A stretch of DNA of 64,000 nt, from assembly GCA_035652435.1 (NCBI GenBank), contig DASRDU010000006.1, positions 1 to 64,000 on the forward strand. Reading direction: 5' to 3'. Source of the DNA: DASRDU01 sp035652435 (GTDB taxonomy: Bacteria > Acidobacteriota > Blastocatellia > RBC074). Below are positions 8,077 through 16,489 of this stretch, one piece after another. Positions within the stretch are counted from its first letter, which is position 1; every line of letters begins with the position of its first letter. Position numbers and translations under genes: made by a program. Below the pieces are notes generated by a model, which saw only the letters and a program-made list of their open reading frames with translations, did no database searches and was not told the origin of the DNA.

Positions 8077-9054
8077 ATGACAGAGATTGCCGGATCGAAA
8101 TTGATTTTTGGAATTTATCCGGGGAGTGGAACGATCCCCGGAGCAGAGGGGCCGGGCGATGACCCGGAACAAATCAGCGCGGCATTGGACCTGCTACAGC
8201 CCGCAAGCGCGCCGTTTCTGGTTCGCGGATATTTGCAGTATGTAGGTTCGGGCACGAGCGAGAACGACACGCCGGCAGATGTCACTCGATATCTGCGAAA
8301 CGGGAGGCAGCTTGATCTGGCACTGAGCTACCGCACGCCGGACGGCGACCTTGATGACTGGAGCCGTTTCATCCGCTCCACCATCCGGCATTACGGATCG
8401 TCGCTCGCAAAAATTCAGATCGCCGAGGAACCGAACAACCCTGACGCGCGGACGGGCGGCGACGGAGGCTCGCCCAACGTGCGCCGGGCGATTGTGGAGG
8501 GAGTGGTTGCAGCTAAAGACGAAGCGAAACGACTGAACCTGACAATCAAGGTTGGGTTCAATGCGACGGTCATTTTCAATCCGGAAGATGATTTCTGGCC
8601 CGCGATTGCCGCGCTGGTGACGCCGTCTTTTTTCGAAGCGCTCGATTACGTCGGGCTGGATTTCTTTCCGGATGTCTTTCGCCCGCTGCCGGACGATTCA
8701 CTCGACACGCTACGCCGCGCCGTCGAATACGTCCTCAGGCAATTTCGCGAGGAGAACCTGCCGGGCGGTAAAATCCCGGCTTCGGTCCCGATTCATATTA
8801 CCGAGAATGGCTGGCCTACAAGCCCGGATCGCACGGAAGAGAGTCAGGCCGCGGTGATCGAAACTATTATCCGAACGATCCACGCACACCGGGCGGGATT
8901 CAACATCACGCACTATGAATTTTTCGACCTGCGCGATCTGAACAGCTCCAATCCCGACATTTTTCACCAGTTCGGGTTGCTGCGTGACGATTACAGTCCG
9001 AAGCCTGCCTTTGAAAGTTTTCGAAGACTGGTGGCTGAACTCAGCGTCACCTGA
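8077..9054 (+). CDS. putative TIM-barrel glycoside hydrolase-like protein
   Basis: A 325-residue protein without signal peptide whose strand motifs suggest a (beta/alpha)8 barrel. Two glutamates sit where clan GH-A enzymes carry acid/base and nucleophile: E118 in IQIAEEPN after strand 4 and E243 in IHITENGWPT after strand 7. The residue before E118 is Glu instead of the usual Asn of the NEP motif. YVGLDFFPD resembles strand 6. I do not recognise a specific GH family, and the substrate is unknown. The start is an ATG after AAAGGAG. Confidence 0.6.
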   Translation: MTEIAGSKLIFGIYPGSGTIPGAEGPGDDPEQISAALDLLQPASAPFLVRGYLQYVGSGTSENDTPADVTRYLRNGRQLDLALSYRTPDGDLDDWSRFIRSTIRHYGSSLAKIQIAEEPNNPDARTGGDGGSPNVRRAIVEGVVAAKDEAKRLNLTIKVGFNATVIFNPEDDFWPAIAALVTPSFFEALDYVGLDFFPDVFRPLPDDSLDTLRRAVEYVLRQFREENLPGGKIPASVPIHITENGWPTSPDRTEESQAAVIETIIRTIHAHRAGFNITHYEFFDLRDLNSSNPDIFHQFGLLRDDYSPKPAFESFRRLVAELSVT

Positions 9055-9096
9055 TGAGCCGCTACCAGCAGGCCGGGAGAGTTCGAGTGAAGTGTA

Positions 9097-10440
9097 CTAC
9101 CCGAGATTCTCTTTCAGCACCTGCGCCATCTCTTCAGCCTGTTGCCTGACGACAGCCTCATCCTGTCCTTCAATCATCACGCGGGCGAGATTCTCAGTGC
9201 CTGAATATCGCACGAGCAGGCGGCCTCTGCCCGCCAGTTCCGTTTCCAGCTTGTCCATCGCGGCTTTGATCGGCGCGACGCTCGCGAGCGGCGGTTTGCG
9301 GGCAACTTTGACGTTGATCGTGACCTGCGGGTAGCGGGTGAATCCGCGTGTCAGCGCGTTCAGGCTTTTGCCCGTGTCGGTCATGGCGCGCAGCACTTCG
9401 AGCGCCGTGATCATTCCGTCACCGGCGAGGCTGATGCCGGGGAAGATGATGTGGCCTGACTGCTCGCCGCCGATGCTGCCGCCGTTTTTCAGCAGTTCTT
9501 CCAGCACGTACTTGTCGCCGACGCTCGTGCGCGCGAGCGCGATGCCGCGCTCCTTTAATGCGAGTTCGAGCCCGAGGTTGCTCATCACCGTGGCGACGAC
9601 GCGGTGCCCGGCCAGCTGGTGATGCTCGGCGAGCCAGGTCGCCATGACAAACAGCACCTGATCACCGTCCACCAGATTGCCGCGCTCGTCTGTGAATAAT
9701 GAACGGTCGGCGTCGCCGTCGAAAGCGATGCCGAGGTCGGCTTTGTTATCGGCGACGGCCTGTTGCAGCCTTTCGGGGTGCAGCGAGCCGCAATCGAGAT
9801 TGATGTTGCGGCCGTTGGGGTCGGCGTTGATCGCGATGACGGTCGCGCCGAGTCCGGTAAGCAGGCGTGGTGCGAGCGCGTAAGATGCGCCGTTGGCACA
9901 ATCCACCACGATGCGCAGCCGCTTCAGATCGAGCCCCATTACGAGTTCGTCGCGCAAAAAGCCGAGGTACTTTTCCTGCAGCTCCGGTTCAGCTTTGGCC
10001 GATGCGGCGACGATTGGCGGGAAGGTCGAAGGGTCGGCTTTGAGGTCGCGCTCGATCAGTTGTTCGGTCGCGTCATCGAGCTTCTGACCCGAAGGCGCGA
10101 AGACTTTGATGCCGTTGTCCTGATATGGATTATGCGAAGCGGAAATGACTACGCCGGCGTCGGCTTTGAGCGCGCGCGTGAGGTATGCGACGCCGGGCGT
10201 GGTGATGACGCCCGCGCTGCGGAAGCGTCCGCCGGCCGTCGTGATGCCGCGCGCGATGGCGGCTTCGATCCATTCGCCCGATTCGCGGGTGTCGCGCCCG
10301 ATGATGATCAGCGGCGTTGCGGCAGCGCGCTCCGCCAGTTCCTTTGCCAGCGACCAGCCGATGCGCTCGATGGTGGGTTCATCGAGCGGGAACTGCCCGG
10401 CCACGCCGCGGATTCCGTCTGTGCCAAAAAACTCGCCCAT
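9097..10440 (-). CDS. glmM: phosphoglucosamine mutase
   Basis: A 447-residue alpha-D-phosphohexomutase. It converts glucosamine-6-phosphate to glucosamine-1-phosphate, feeding UDP-GlcNAc for peptidoglycan and lipid A. It opens FFGTDGIRG, carries the phosphoserine loop SASHNPYQDNG with the catalytic S102, the metal-binding loop FDGDADR, the substrate loop GGEQSGHII and the phosphate-binding RYSGTE near the end. The length is standard. It is last in the order cdaA-cdaR-glmM, a conserved arrangement in which CdaR and GlmM modulate c-di-AMP synthesis in Firmicutes. Confidence 0.97.
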   Translation of the reverse strand: MGEFFGTDGIRGVAGQFPLDEPTIERIGWSLAKELAERAAATPLIIIGRDTRESGEWIEAAIARGITTAGGRFRSAGVITTPGVAYLTRALKADAGVVISASHNPYQDNGIKVFAPSGQKLDDATEQLIERDLKADPSTFPPIVAASAKAEPELQEKYLGFLRDELVMGLDLKRLRIVVDCANGASYALAPRLLTGLGATVIAINADPNGRNINLDCGSLHPERLQQAVADNKADLGIAFDGDADRSLFTDERGNLVDGDQVLFVMATWLAEHHQLAGHRVVATVMSNLGLELALKERGIALARTSVGDKYVLEELLKNGGSIGGEQSGHIIFPGISLAGDGMITALEVLRAMTDTGKSLNALTRGFTRYPQVTINVKVARKPPLASVAPIKAAMDKLETELAGRGRLLVRYSGTENLARVMIEGQDEAVVRQQAEEMAQVLKENLG

Positions 10441-10580
10441 AGTTTACCTGTGATTACTCCTGAGATTGGGGGCTGACTGGTAAGGGCCTGAACTGAAGAA
10501 TGGCGAATGATAAACGATCAGTGCGAAAAGTTCATGCGGAAATTCGGGCCGCGCGCGGGGACGAATAAACGCGCAGGCAA

Positions 10581-11333
10581 TCAGTGTTGAGAAGATTTTT
10601 TCTCACCGATCTCGACCATGACGGTAATCGGGCCGGGCGTGTTGACGCGAATGGTGGGGTCTTTCAGGTCCACGTCAACTCTGGTTTTGAAGCTTTCCTT
10701 CCTTCCGTCGAGCTGGATGCTCTCGGTCAGGGCGCGGGTGATATTGCCGAGGTGAGAGAGCGGGCCGGAGATTTCGATGGTGGGAGGCTGGGCGATGAAG
10801 CCGCGTCGTTCGTAGCCGGCGGCGACCTCGCCGACATATTGCGGCTCGACCGGAACCTGTTTCTGTACGGTCTGTTCGATATGCAGCCTGATGCTGGCGG
10901 GCTCGATCCGCAGCACTTCAAGATTGTCGGGGCGGGAAACGTCTGTGCGCTTGAGTTGCACGACCCGCTCACCGGGTTCTTTGTTGTTGAGGTCGGCGAC
11001 GACGCCGATCTGGCTGGCCGTGGTGTTACGGATGACGTCCTGCGGGCCGCGCAGCCGCACGCTGACGGTCTGCGGGACGTCGCCGCTGATTTCCAGCCCC
11101 GCGCGCGGGCCGTGAAATTCGAGCGGCACGCTGACCAGCGTGACTTCGCTCAGGGGCTGACGCGAGATGGTGAAGAACGCGACCGCCAGCAGCAGCGAGA
11201 GCAACTTGAGGCCCGTGTTTTCCGTCACGAAATTGCGCAGCGCGTGGGTGATTTGAGAGAAGGTCGGTAAACGGAGGTGCAGCGAATTCCTGAACTGCAA
11301 ATAGCGGCTGGATGTCTGCGGCTTCTTCTTCAT
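10581..11333 (-). CDS. cdaR: YbbR-domain protein, CdaA regulator (CdaR)
   Basis: A 250-residue protein with an N-terminal transmembrane segment (~residues 40-58, LKLLSLLLAVAFFTI) followed by YbbR-like repeats. These show as VRLRGPQDVIRN, the LRIEPASIRLHIEQ spacing and IEISGPLSHLGNIT. YbbR/CdaR proteins sit in the membrane with extracytoplasmic repeats and modulate diadenylate cyclase CdaA. It lies 17 bp downstream of cdaA on the same strand. About two repeats are visible, fewer than in Bacillus CdaR. Confidence 0.9.
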   Translation of the reverse strand: MKKKPQTSSRYLQFRNSLHLRLPTFSQITHALRNFVTENTGLKLLSLLLAVAFFTISRQPLSEVTLVSVPLEFHGPRAGLEISGDVPQTVSVRLRGPQDVIRNTTASQIGVVADLNNKEPGERVVQLKRTDVSRPDNLEVLRIEPASIRLHIEQTVQKQVPVEPQYVGEVAAGYERRGFIAQPPTIEISGPLSHLGNITRALTESIQLDGRKESFKTRVDVDLKDPTIRVNTPGPITVMVEIGEKKSSQH

Positions 11334-11350
11334 CGGCAGAAAGTGCGGCG

Positions 11351-12286
11351 TCAGAGGGTTGAGCTTTCACGCAGGCTTTCCGTCGGCACGTGGGGCGCGG
11401 CCGGTTCGGCGCGGTTGCCGGCGAGGATCTCGTCGAGTTCCTGCACGTGGCGGCGTTCGTCCTCCTCGTGCGCGGCGTGTTCCTCCTGACTGTGCCACGG
11501 CTCCATCGCCTTGAGGATCAGCGCGCGCAGCTTCGGGCCGTCGAGGTTGCGGATGACTCCGCCGCCAATCGCGAAGGAGACGACGCCGGTCTCCTCGGAA
11601 ACGATCACCGCGAAGGCGTCGCTGTCTTCCGTGATCCCGATGGCGGCGCGGTGCCGCGTGCCGAGGTCGCGCGAAATGCGCGGGTTCTGCGTCAGCGGCA
11701 GGAAGCAGGAGGCCGCGGCCACGCGATTGTCGCTGATGATCGCCGCGCCGTCGTGCAGCGGCGTGTTCGGGTTGAAGATCGTCACCAGCAGGTCGTAGGT
11801 CAGCCGCGCGTCGAGCCGGATGCCGCTTTCGATGTAAGTTTTGAGCCCCGTGTCGCGCTCAAAAATCAGGAGCGCGCCGATCTTTTCCGACGCCAGACTC
11901 GTCGCGGCCAGCACGACATCGTCATACCAGTGGTGTTCGTGCGCGGTGGCGCGCCGCATCGCGTGCCAGAGCGGCATGCGCAGGTTCCGGCCGAAATGGA
12001 GCAGCGCCGCGCGGATTTCCCGTTGAAACAACACGATGATGCCGAAGCCCAGATAGAAGACCACGTTGCGCAGCACCCATTGCAGCGTACTCAGCCCCAG
12101 CCAGATCGAAACTTCATAGAGCAGCGCGATCAGCCCCAGCCCGACGGCCATCTGGACAGCGCGCGTCCCGCGCAACAGCCTGAGGACTTCATAAATCAGG
12201 AAGGCTACAATCAGGATGTCGAACAGGCTCTGCCACTCCAGCAGCGAGCGCAGAAACCACAGGCTTTGTGTCCAGACCTCGTGCAT
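11351..12286 (-). CDS. cdaA: membrane diadenylate cyclase CdaA
   Basis: A 311-residue protein with three N-terminal membrane helices (~residues 20-95) and a DAC/DisA_N catalytic domain that makes c-di-AMP from two ATP. Both signature motifs are intact: DGAAII (with the catalytic Asp) and GTRHRAAIG (the RHR triphosphate-binding motif). The C-terminal ~50 residues are charged and variable. First gene of the cdaA-cdaR-glmM group. A 187-bp gap to the site-2 protease gene upstream could hold its own promoter. Expected roles are osmotic, potassium and wall homeostasis. Confidence 0.95.
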   Translation of the reverse strand: MHEVWTQSLWFLRSLLEWQSLFDILIVAFLIYEVLRLLRGTRAVQMAVGLGLIALLYEVSIWLGLSTLQWVLRNVVFYLGFGIIVLFQREIRAALLHFGRNLRMPLWHAMRRATAHEHHWYDDVVLAATSLASEKIGALLIFERDTGLKTYIESGIRLDARLTYDLLVTIFNPNTPLHDGAAIISDNRVAAASCFLPLTQNPRISRDLGTRHRAAIGITEDSDAFAVIVSEETGVVSFAIGGGVIRNLDGPKLRALILKAMEPWHSQEEHAAHEEDERRHVQELDEILAGNRAEPAAPHVPTESLRESSTL

Positions 12287-12473
12287 AACTTCAACTGCGT
12301 GTGACCCGGGTCGCCCGGCAACAGGCTGTTATTGTCTCACCGCTGACCGCCCGTCAGGAACCCGAAACAGGCTTATGTTTGGGAGCCGTAAGCATAACAT
12401 ATCCGGTTCCAGCGATGATGGGGAATTATCGGGGCGATGAGAAGTTTTGATGAAAGCGGGCGCGCGGGTCGCA

Positions 12474-13640
12474 TTATTTCCCCAGGTCTGCGGGGCTGAG
12501 ATAACCCACCAGCAGGCCCTCGCCGTCGAGTACGGCGAGGTGATTGACCGGGCTGGTGCGGAGTTTGCGCGCCGCGTATTCGACGGAAGACCGGACGGTG
12601 ATGAAGAGGGAATCATCCACGGGCTGCATCACTTCGCCGATGGAAGTTTCCTCCCACTTCTCCTCGGGCACTTCGCGCAGGCGTTCGAGTGAAAGGATGC
12701 CGTGCAGCCGCCCGTCACGGGCAACAGGGAAGCTGGTATGCCGGTGTTTTGATAAGACCTGATCCACGAACTCGGCGATGCGCAGACCCGGGGCGACGAT
12801 GACCGGCGGCGAAGTCATCACCGCGCCGACCGTGCCGGTGACGTTCCACTGCTCGCGGACTCGCTCGCTGGATTGCTCCATCGCCTGCTCGTATTCGCGC
12901 TGCTGTTTGCGGTAGCGGTAATCATTCTCGGCGGAGTTTTTCAGGAAAAGGCCGATTGCGACCAGCCCGACGGCCGAGAAAAGGTCGCGATACCAGACGG
13001 CGCGATAGATGCCGTAAGAGATCAGCATATAAGCCAGCGCGACACCCATCCGCGTCGCCGTCCGGGTAGCGGCCAGAATATCTTTCTTGCGGTACCACAG
13101 CCATGCGCGAAACGCGCGCCCGCCGTCGAGTGGCAGCCCCGGAAAGAGATTGAACATCGCCAGCAGCAGGTTGCCGAAGAACAGATAGCTGAAGGTTTCA
13201 GAAACAAGCGAATGATTTCTGTTGCTTAGTTCCAGCGTAATCTGTTCGCCTGCCCCGAAGATCAGGGCCAGCAGAAAAGAGCTGACCGGCCCCACGATAG
13301 AGATGCGGAATTCGGCCATCGGGGTTTTCGGTTCGCTGGCGAGCTTCGCCCAGCCGCCGAAAAAGTGGAGCCGGATCTCAATCGTCTCGATGCCCTCCAG
13401 CTTCGCCGCCCCGGCATGCGCCAACTCGTGGGCGATGATCGAAGCAAACAGCAGCGAGGTCATGACGAGCGCGCACAGGACCGTTTGCCACAATGGCAGC
13501 GGTGAGATACGGCTGAATCGGAACGGCAGATAAATGAACACCAGCAGCGCCACATGCGCCAGCGCCACCAGCGGCCAGCTGTAATCAATGATCAGTGGGA
13601 CGCCGGAAAGACGCGCAAGCTGGAATTCGCGAAACTGCAT
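12474..13640 (-). CDS. site-2 protease family (M50) membrane metalloprotease with CBS domains
   Basis: A 388-residue rhomboid-unrelated intramembrane protease. The zinc motif HELAHA lies at residues 71-76 in a membrane helix, and the third ligand is in GLPLDGGRAF after further hydrophobic segments. The C-terminal ~130 residues form a CBS pair (VMTSPPVIVAPGLRIAE and IGEVMQPVDDSLFI), which usually senses adenine nucleotides. It resembles the SpoIVFB/Rip3-type M50 proteases with CBS. A possible link to the neighbouring c-di-AMP synthase, with CBS as nucleotide sensor, is only inference. Confidence 0.92.
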   Translation of the reverse strand: MQFREFQLARLSGVPLIIDYSWPLVALAHVALLVFIYLPFRFSRISPLPLWQTVLCALVMTSLLFASIIAHELAHAGAAKLEGIETIEIRLHFFGGWAKLASEPKTPMAEFRISIVGPVSSFLLALIFGAGEQITLELSNRNHSLVSETFSYLFFGNLLLAMFNLFPGLPLDGGRAFRAWLWYRKKDILAATRTATRMGVALAYMLISYGIYRAVWYRDLFSAVGLVAIGLFLKNSAENDYRYRKQQREYEQAMEQSSERVREQWNVTGTVGAVMTSPPVIVAPGLRIAEFVDQVLSKHRHTSFPVARDGRLHGILSLERLREVPEEKWEETSIGEVMQPVDDSLFITVRSSVEYAARKLRTSPVNHLAVLDGEGLLVGYLSPADLGK

Positions 13641-13673
13641 GGCCGTGATAATAGCAGAGATGAGGGGAACACG

Positions 13674-14306
13674 TCAGGACGCTAGGTAATCCGCAATCGC
13701 CTGCATCAGTTCGTCAAGGTGGTTGTCGAAAAAATGGCCCGCGCCCGCAATCCTCACCAGCCGGCAGTTATTGTCGTGCGGAAGCTGGTCGAGCAATTCG
13801 AGGAGCGGCGCGAGCGGCGCAATGTCATCCGCCTCGCCGTGGATGAAGAGCTTCGGTTTGGTGCAGCCGGCGAGGAAATCGAGATTGAAGTAACGCGCCG
13901 GGGCGCCAATCGCGATCAGCCGGTGAACCCTGTCGTCGGCGCAGCCCAGACGCAGGCCGACCGCCGAGCCGAAGGAAAATCCCGCGACGATGACTTCGCG
14001 CGCCTGCGGCTGCTGTTCGAGCAGGTAATCGAGCGCGACCCGCGCGTCATCCACCTCGCCGACACCTTCGTCGTAAACGCCGGTGCTTTGCCCGGTGCCG
14101 CGAAAGTTGATCCGCAGCGTGGCGAAGCCCGATTCCTGCAAAGCCTGCGCGGCGCGGTAGACAACCTTGTTGTGCATCGTCCCGCCGAATTGCGGGTGCG
14201 GGTGCAGCACGAGCGCGACCCGTTCGGCCGTATCAGCCTGCGCGCGGTAGATCGCTTCAAGCTGGCCGTGAGGGGCGGGGATCAGCAAGTTGCCTTTGGG
14301 ATACAT
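13674..14306 (-). CDS. alpha/beta hydrolase, dienelactone-hydrolase-like
   Basis: A 210-residue compact alpha/beta-hydrolase. LVLHPHPQFGGTMHNKV and LRINFRGTGQS are typical of the small YuxL/CC3_0527-like family. The nucleophile elbow is GFSFGS (Ser within), the acid lies in GEADDIAP and the base His in GAGHFF. No signal peptide or membrane helix is present, so it is a cytosolic esterase- or peptidase-like enzyme of unknown substrate. It overlaps nothing and lies 5 bp from the upstream dehydrogenase, so the two are probably co-transcribed. Confidence 0.88.
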   Translation of the reverse strand: MYPKGNLLIPAPHGQLEAIYRAQADTAERVALVLHPHPQFGGTMHNKVVYRAAQALQESGFATLRINFRGTGQSTGVYDEGVGEVDDARVALDYLLEQQPQAREVIVAGFSFGSAVGLRLGCADDRVHRLIAIGAPARYFNLDFLAGCTKPKLFIHGEADDIAPLAPLLELLDQLPHDNNCRLVRIAGAGHFFDNHLDELMQAIADYLAS

Positions 14307-14311
14307 TGGTT

Positions 14312-15271
14312 TCAGGTTGTCAGGATCACTTTCAGTGTTCCGGGCGTCTGTGCCTGCCGCATCGCCTCGACGCCGGCAGCGAGCGGGAATTCGTCGGCGA
14401 TCAGGCCTTCGACATCCACCGCGCCCGCTTCGAGCAGTCCGAGCGCTTTCTCGAACCGCCCGCAGCGCGAACCGATCACGCTGATTTCATCCACCACGAT
14501 CCGCCATGTGTTCAGACTGACCGCATCGTTGAAAGTGGATTTGAGAATAATTGCGCCGCGGGGTCTGACCAGATCGAGCGCGAGTTTCAAGCCGGCGGGC
14601 GCGCCGCTCGCCTCAATCACAAAATCAAAACGGTCAGCCGGAGCGACCCGAAGCCACTGCAATTCGACAGTCTTGATCCCGATGTCAGCCGCGAGTTGCA
14701 GCTTGTCGAGGTGTTTGCCGATGAGCGCCAGGTCGCATTCGGTGGTGGCCATCACGCGGGCGATCAACTGGCCGAGCTTGCCGTCACCGATCACCGCGAC
14801 GCGATGCCGCTGTCCGATCTCCGCCTGATCGAGGATTTCGCACGCCGCGGCCAGCGGTTCGGTGAAAACTGCCTGCCGGTCACTGACCGCGTCGGGCACC
14901 ACGAGCAGGTTTTCCGGCGGGAGGCTCAGGTAATCGGCGAACGCGCCATCGCGCCCGTGAATGCCCAGCACTGTGCGGTTCAGGCAATGACGCGGGTCGC
15001 CCTGCTGGCACAATTCGCACTCGCCACAACCGGCATTGATCTCACCAACCACGCGCAGCCCGATCTGTTCGGGGTCGGGCGAATCTTCCACCACGCCGAC
15101 GAACTCGTGGCCAAGCGTCCCATGGAATCCCGCATAGCCGCGCACGATTTCGAGGTCGGTATTGCAGATGCCCGCCATCGTCACGCGCACCAGCGCTTCG
15201 CCCGCGCGATGCGGGATCGCGGCGGCGCCAGTCAAGTGAAGCCGATTGTCTTCAAAGCGGAGTGCTTTCAT
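14312..15271 (-). CDS. zinc-dependent medium-chain alcohol dehydrogenase
   Basis: A 319-residue MDR-family dehydrogenase. The catalytic zinc Cys lies in GICNTDLEIVRG with GTLGHEFVGVV following, and the structural-zinc lobe NAGCGECELCQQGDPRHC keeps four cysteines. The Rossmann motif reads VAVIGDGKLGQLIA. It is somewhat shorter than the ~350 residues typical of threonine or sorbitol dehydrogenases. The substrate is not determinable. It is part of a tight minus-strand run with the hydrolase and a zinc-ribbon protein. Confidence 0.9.
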   Translation of the reverse strand: MKALRFEDNRLHLTGAAAIPHRAGEALVRVTMAGICNTDLEIVRGYAGFHGTLGHEFVGVVEDSPDPEQIGLRVVGEINAGCGECELCQQGDPRHCLNRTVLGIHGRDGAFADYLSLPPENLLVVPDAVSDRQAVFTEPLAAACEILDQAEIGQRHRVAVIGDGKLGQLIARVMATTECDLALIGKHLDKLQLAADIGIKTVELQWLRVAPADRFDFVIEASGAPAGLKLALDLVRPRGAIILKSTFNDAVSLNTWRIVVDEISVIGSRCGRFEKALGLLEAGAVDVEGLIADEFPLAAGVEAMRQAQTPGTLKVILTT

Positions 15272-15290
15272 CAGCCAGAGCCGTCAGCGT

Positions 15291-15551
15291 TCAGACCTGC
15301 TCCCGCAGGACATCCGGGTCAGAAGTGGTTTCGATGATTTCGCCGCATTGCAGGCACTGGTAGCTGACAGCAATCGGCCACGCCGTCACGCCCATCACCA
15401 GCCGCACCATGCCCCAGAAGTTGTAACGGCAGACCGGCTCGACCAGATAATGATGACGGTTGAAGCCGCAGCGGCATTGCTTCAGCCAGGGGGTCTCATT
15501 ACCTGTCTCCTGAACTTCCATGATCAGACTGCGCTCGACTGAGGTATCCAT
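15291..15551 (-). CDS. small zinc-ribbon-like protein
   Basis: An 86-residue hypothetical protein with cysteine pairs spaced like a zinc ribbon: C26 and C28 with H33/H34, then C66-x2-C69 (YQCLQCGEII). A hydrophobic middle (FWGMVRLVMGVTAWPIAVSY) may be a buried helix or one membrane span. Its start codon abuts the stop of the TPR gene, suggesting translational coupling; ATG at residue 11 is an alternative start. No family recognised. Confidence 0.6.
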   Translation of the reverse strand: MDTSVERSLIMEVQETGNETPWLKQCRCGFNRHHYLVEPVCRYNFWGMVRLVMGVTAWPIAVSYQCLQCGEIIETTSDPDVLREQV

Positions 15552-16349
15552 TTATTTATTGAGCAGCTTCCGCGCTTTTTCCTGGATTGAGCGCTGCTCT
15601 TTGGCGCGCGCCGGGTTGATCTGCATCTGGATGACCTCCTGCAGCAGCCGGTTCGCTTCATCGCGGCGGCCCGTGTCGAGATACGCCTGGGAGAGCGAAA
15701 GCCTGATGTTCATGCTCTTCGGCGCAACGCTCAGGCCTTTTTCCAGATAAGAGATGGCGCGGCTCGTGTTACCGCCGAACAGCCGCGGCAGTTCGCGATC
15801 CATTTCGCCGAGCGCGAGGTAGGCGTTGCCCTCTTCATAGCCCGCATTCAGGCGCAGCACCGTCTCCATTTCGGCGCGGATCTTTTTGACGGTCGCGAGG
15901 GCTTTGAGCGCGCCCTTGACCTCGCTGTAACCGCCGTAACAGACGCCCAGCCAGAAATGGCCTTCGACGCTGTTGGGCTGGAGCGCGACGGCTTTCTGTC
16001 CGGCCTCGATGCCGCGCTCGAAATACCTCAGTTTATCTGCCGACCCTGCCTCATCGCCGACGTAATAACAACTCCGCGCCAGCCGCCAGAGCAGCTGGTA
16101 GTTGTTCGCGTCCGCCGTCATCGCTTTCTCGACAATTTCGAGCGACTGGCGGTCACGCGCGGCGTCTTCGCCGTGCGAAAAGAGCCGGTCGGCATCACGA
16201 ATTGGGTTCGGTGCCGCCGGGCTGGGCGCCGTCGCCGGCGTGGTATTCTGCCTGGCCGGCGTCGGTGCGGCTTTCGACGTCTTGTGCTGCGCCAGTGCGG
16301 GCGCGGCCAGCAGGCACAGGGTCAGGGTCAGGAGAATGTGTTTTTGCAT
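15552..16349 (-). CDS. secreted TPR-repeat protein
   Basis: A 265-residue protein with a clear signal peptide (MQKHILLTLTLCLLAAPALA, cleavage after ALA), a Pro/Ala/Thr-rich linker, and TPR helices from ~residue 60 on. TPR markers include LLWRLARSCYYVGDEAG, GHFWLGVCYGGYSEVKGA and ISYLEKGLSVAPKSMNIRLSLSQAYLDTGRRDEA. It resembles the periplasmic regulator-of-microtubule-dynamics (RMD)-like TPR proteins. The start at 16349 is chosen because it places the signal peptide first; the open frame extends upstream without signal. It is probably a periplasmic scaffold. Confidence 0.85.
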   Translation of the reverse strand: MQKHILLTLTLCLLAAPALAQHKTSKAAPTPARQNTTPATAPSPAAPNPIRDADRLFSHGEDAARDRQSLEIVEKAMTADANNYQLLWRLARSCYYVGDEAGSADKLRYFERGIEAGQKAVALQPNSVEGHFWLGVCYGGYSEVKGALKALATVKKIRAEMETVLRLNAGYEEGNAYLALGEMDRELPRLFGGNTSRAISYLEKGLSVAPKSMNIRLSLSQAYLDTGRRDEANRLLQEVIQMQINPARAKEQRSIQEKARKLLNK

Positions 16350-16489
16350 AGCCAACAAACTAGCAACCCGAAGTGAGTTTCGCAAGTATCTCCCCTCGGG
16401 AGTGTTTTTCACCGGCTGAACTCTGTGGTACGCTGACCGCCTTTGAGCCGAAACCACGAGTTTCAGATTTGTTGCCCGGAGACTACCTG

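Noticed and set aside
11390..12304. Plus-strand frame of 304 codons
   Set aside because: It lies antisense to cdaA, whose catalytic motifs are intact. The sense protein explains the low stop density.
14306..15337. Plus-strand frame of 343 codons
   Set aside because: It is the antisense shadow of the zinc alcohol dehydrogenase. No domain is recognisable and there is no ribosome site.
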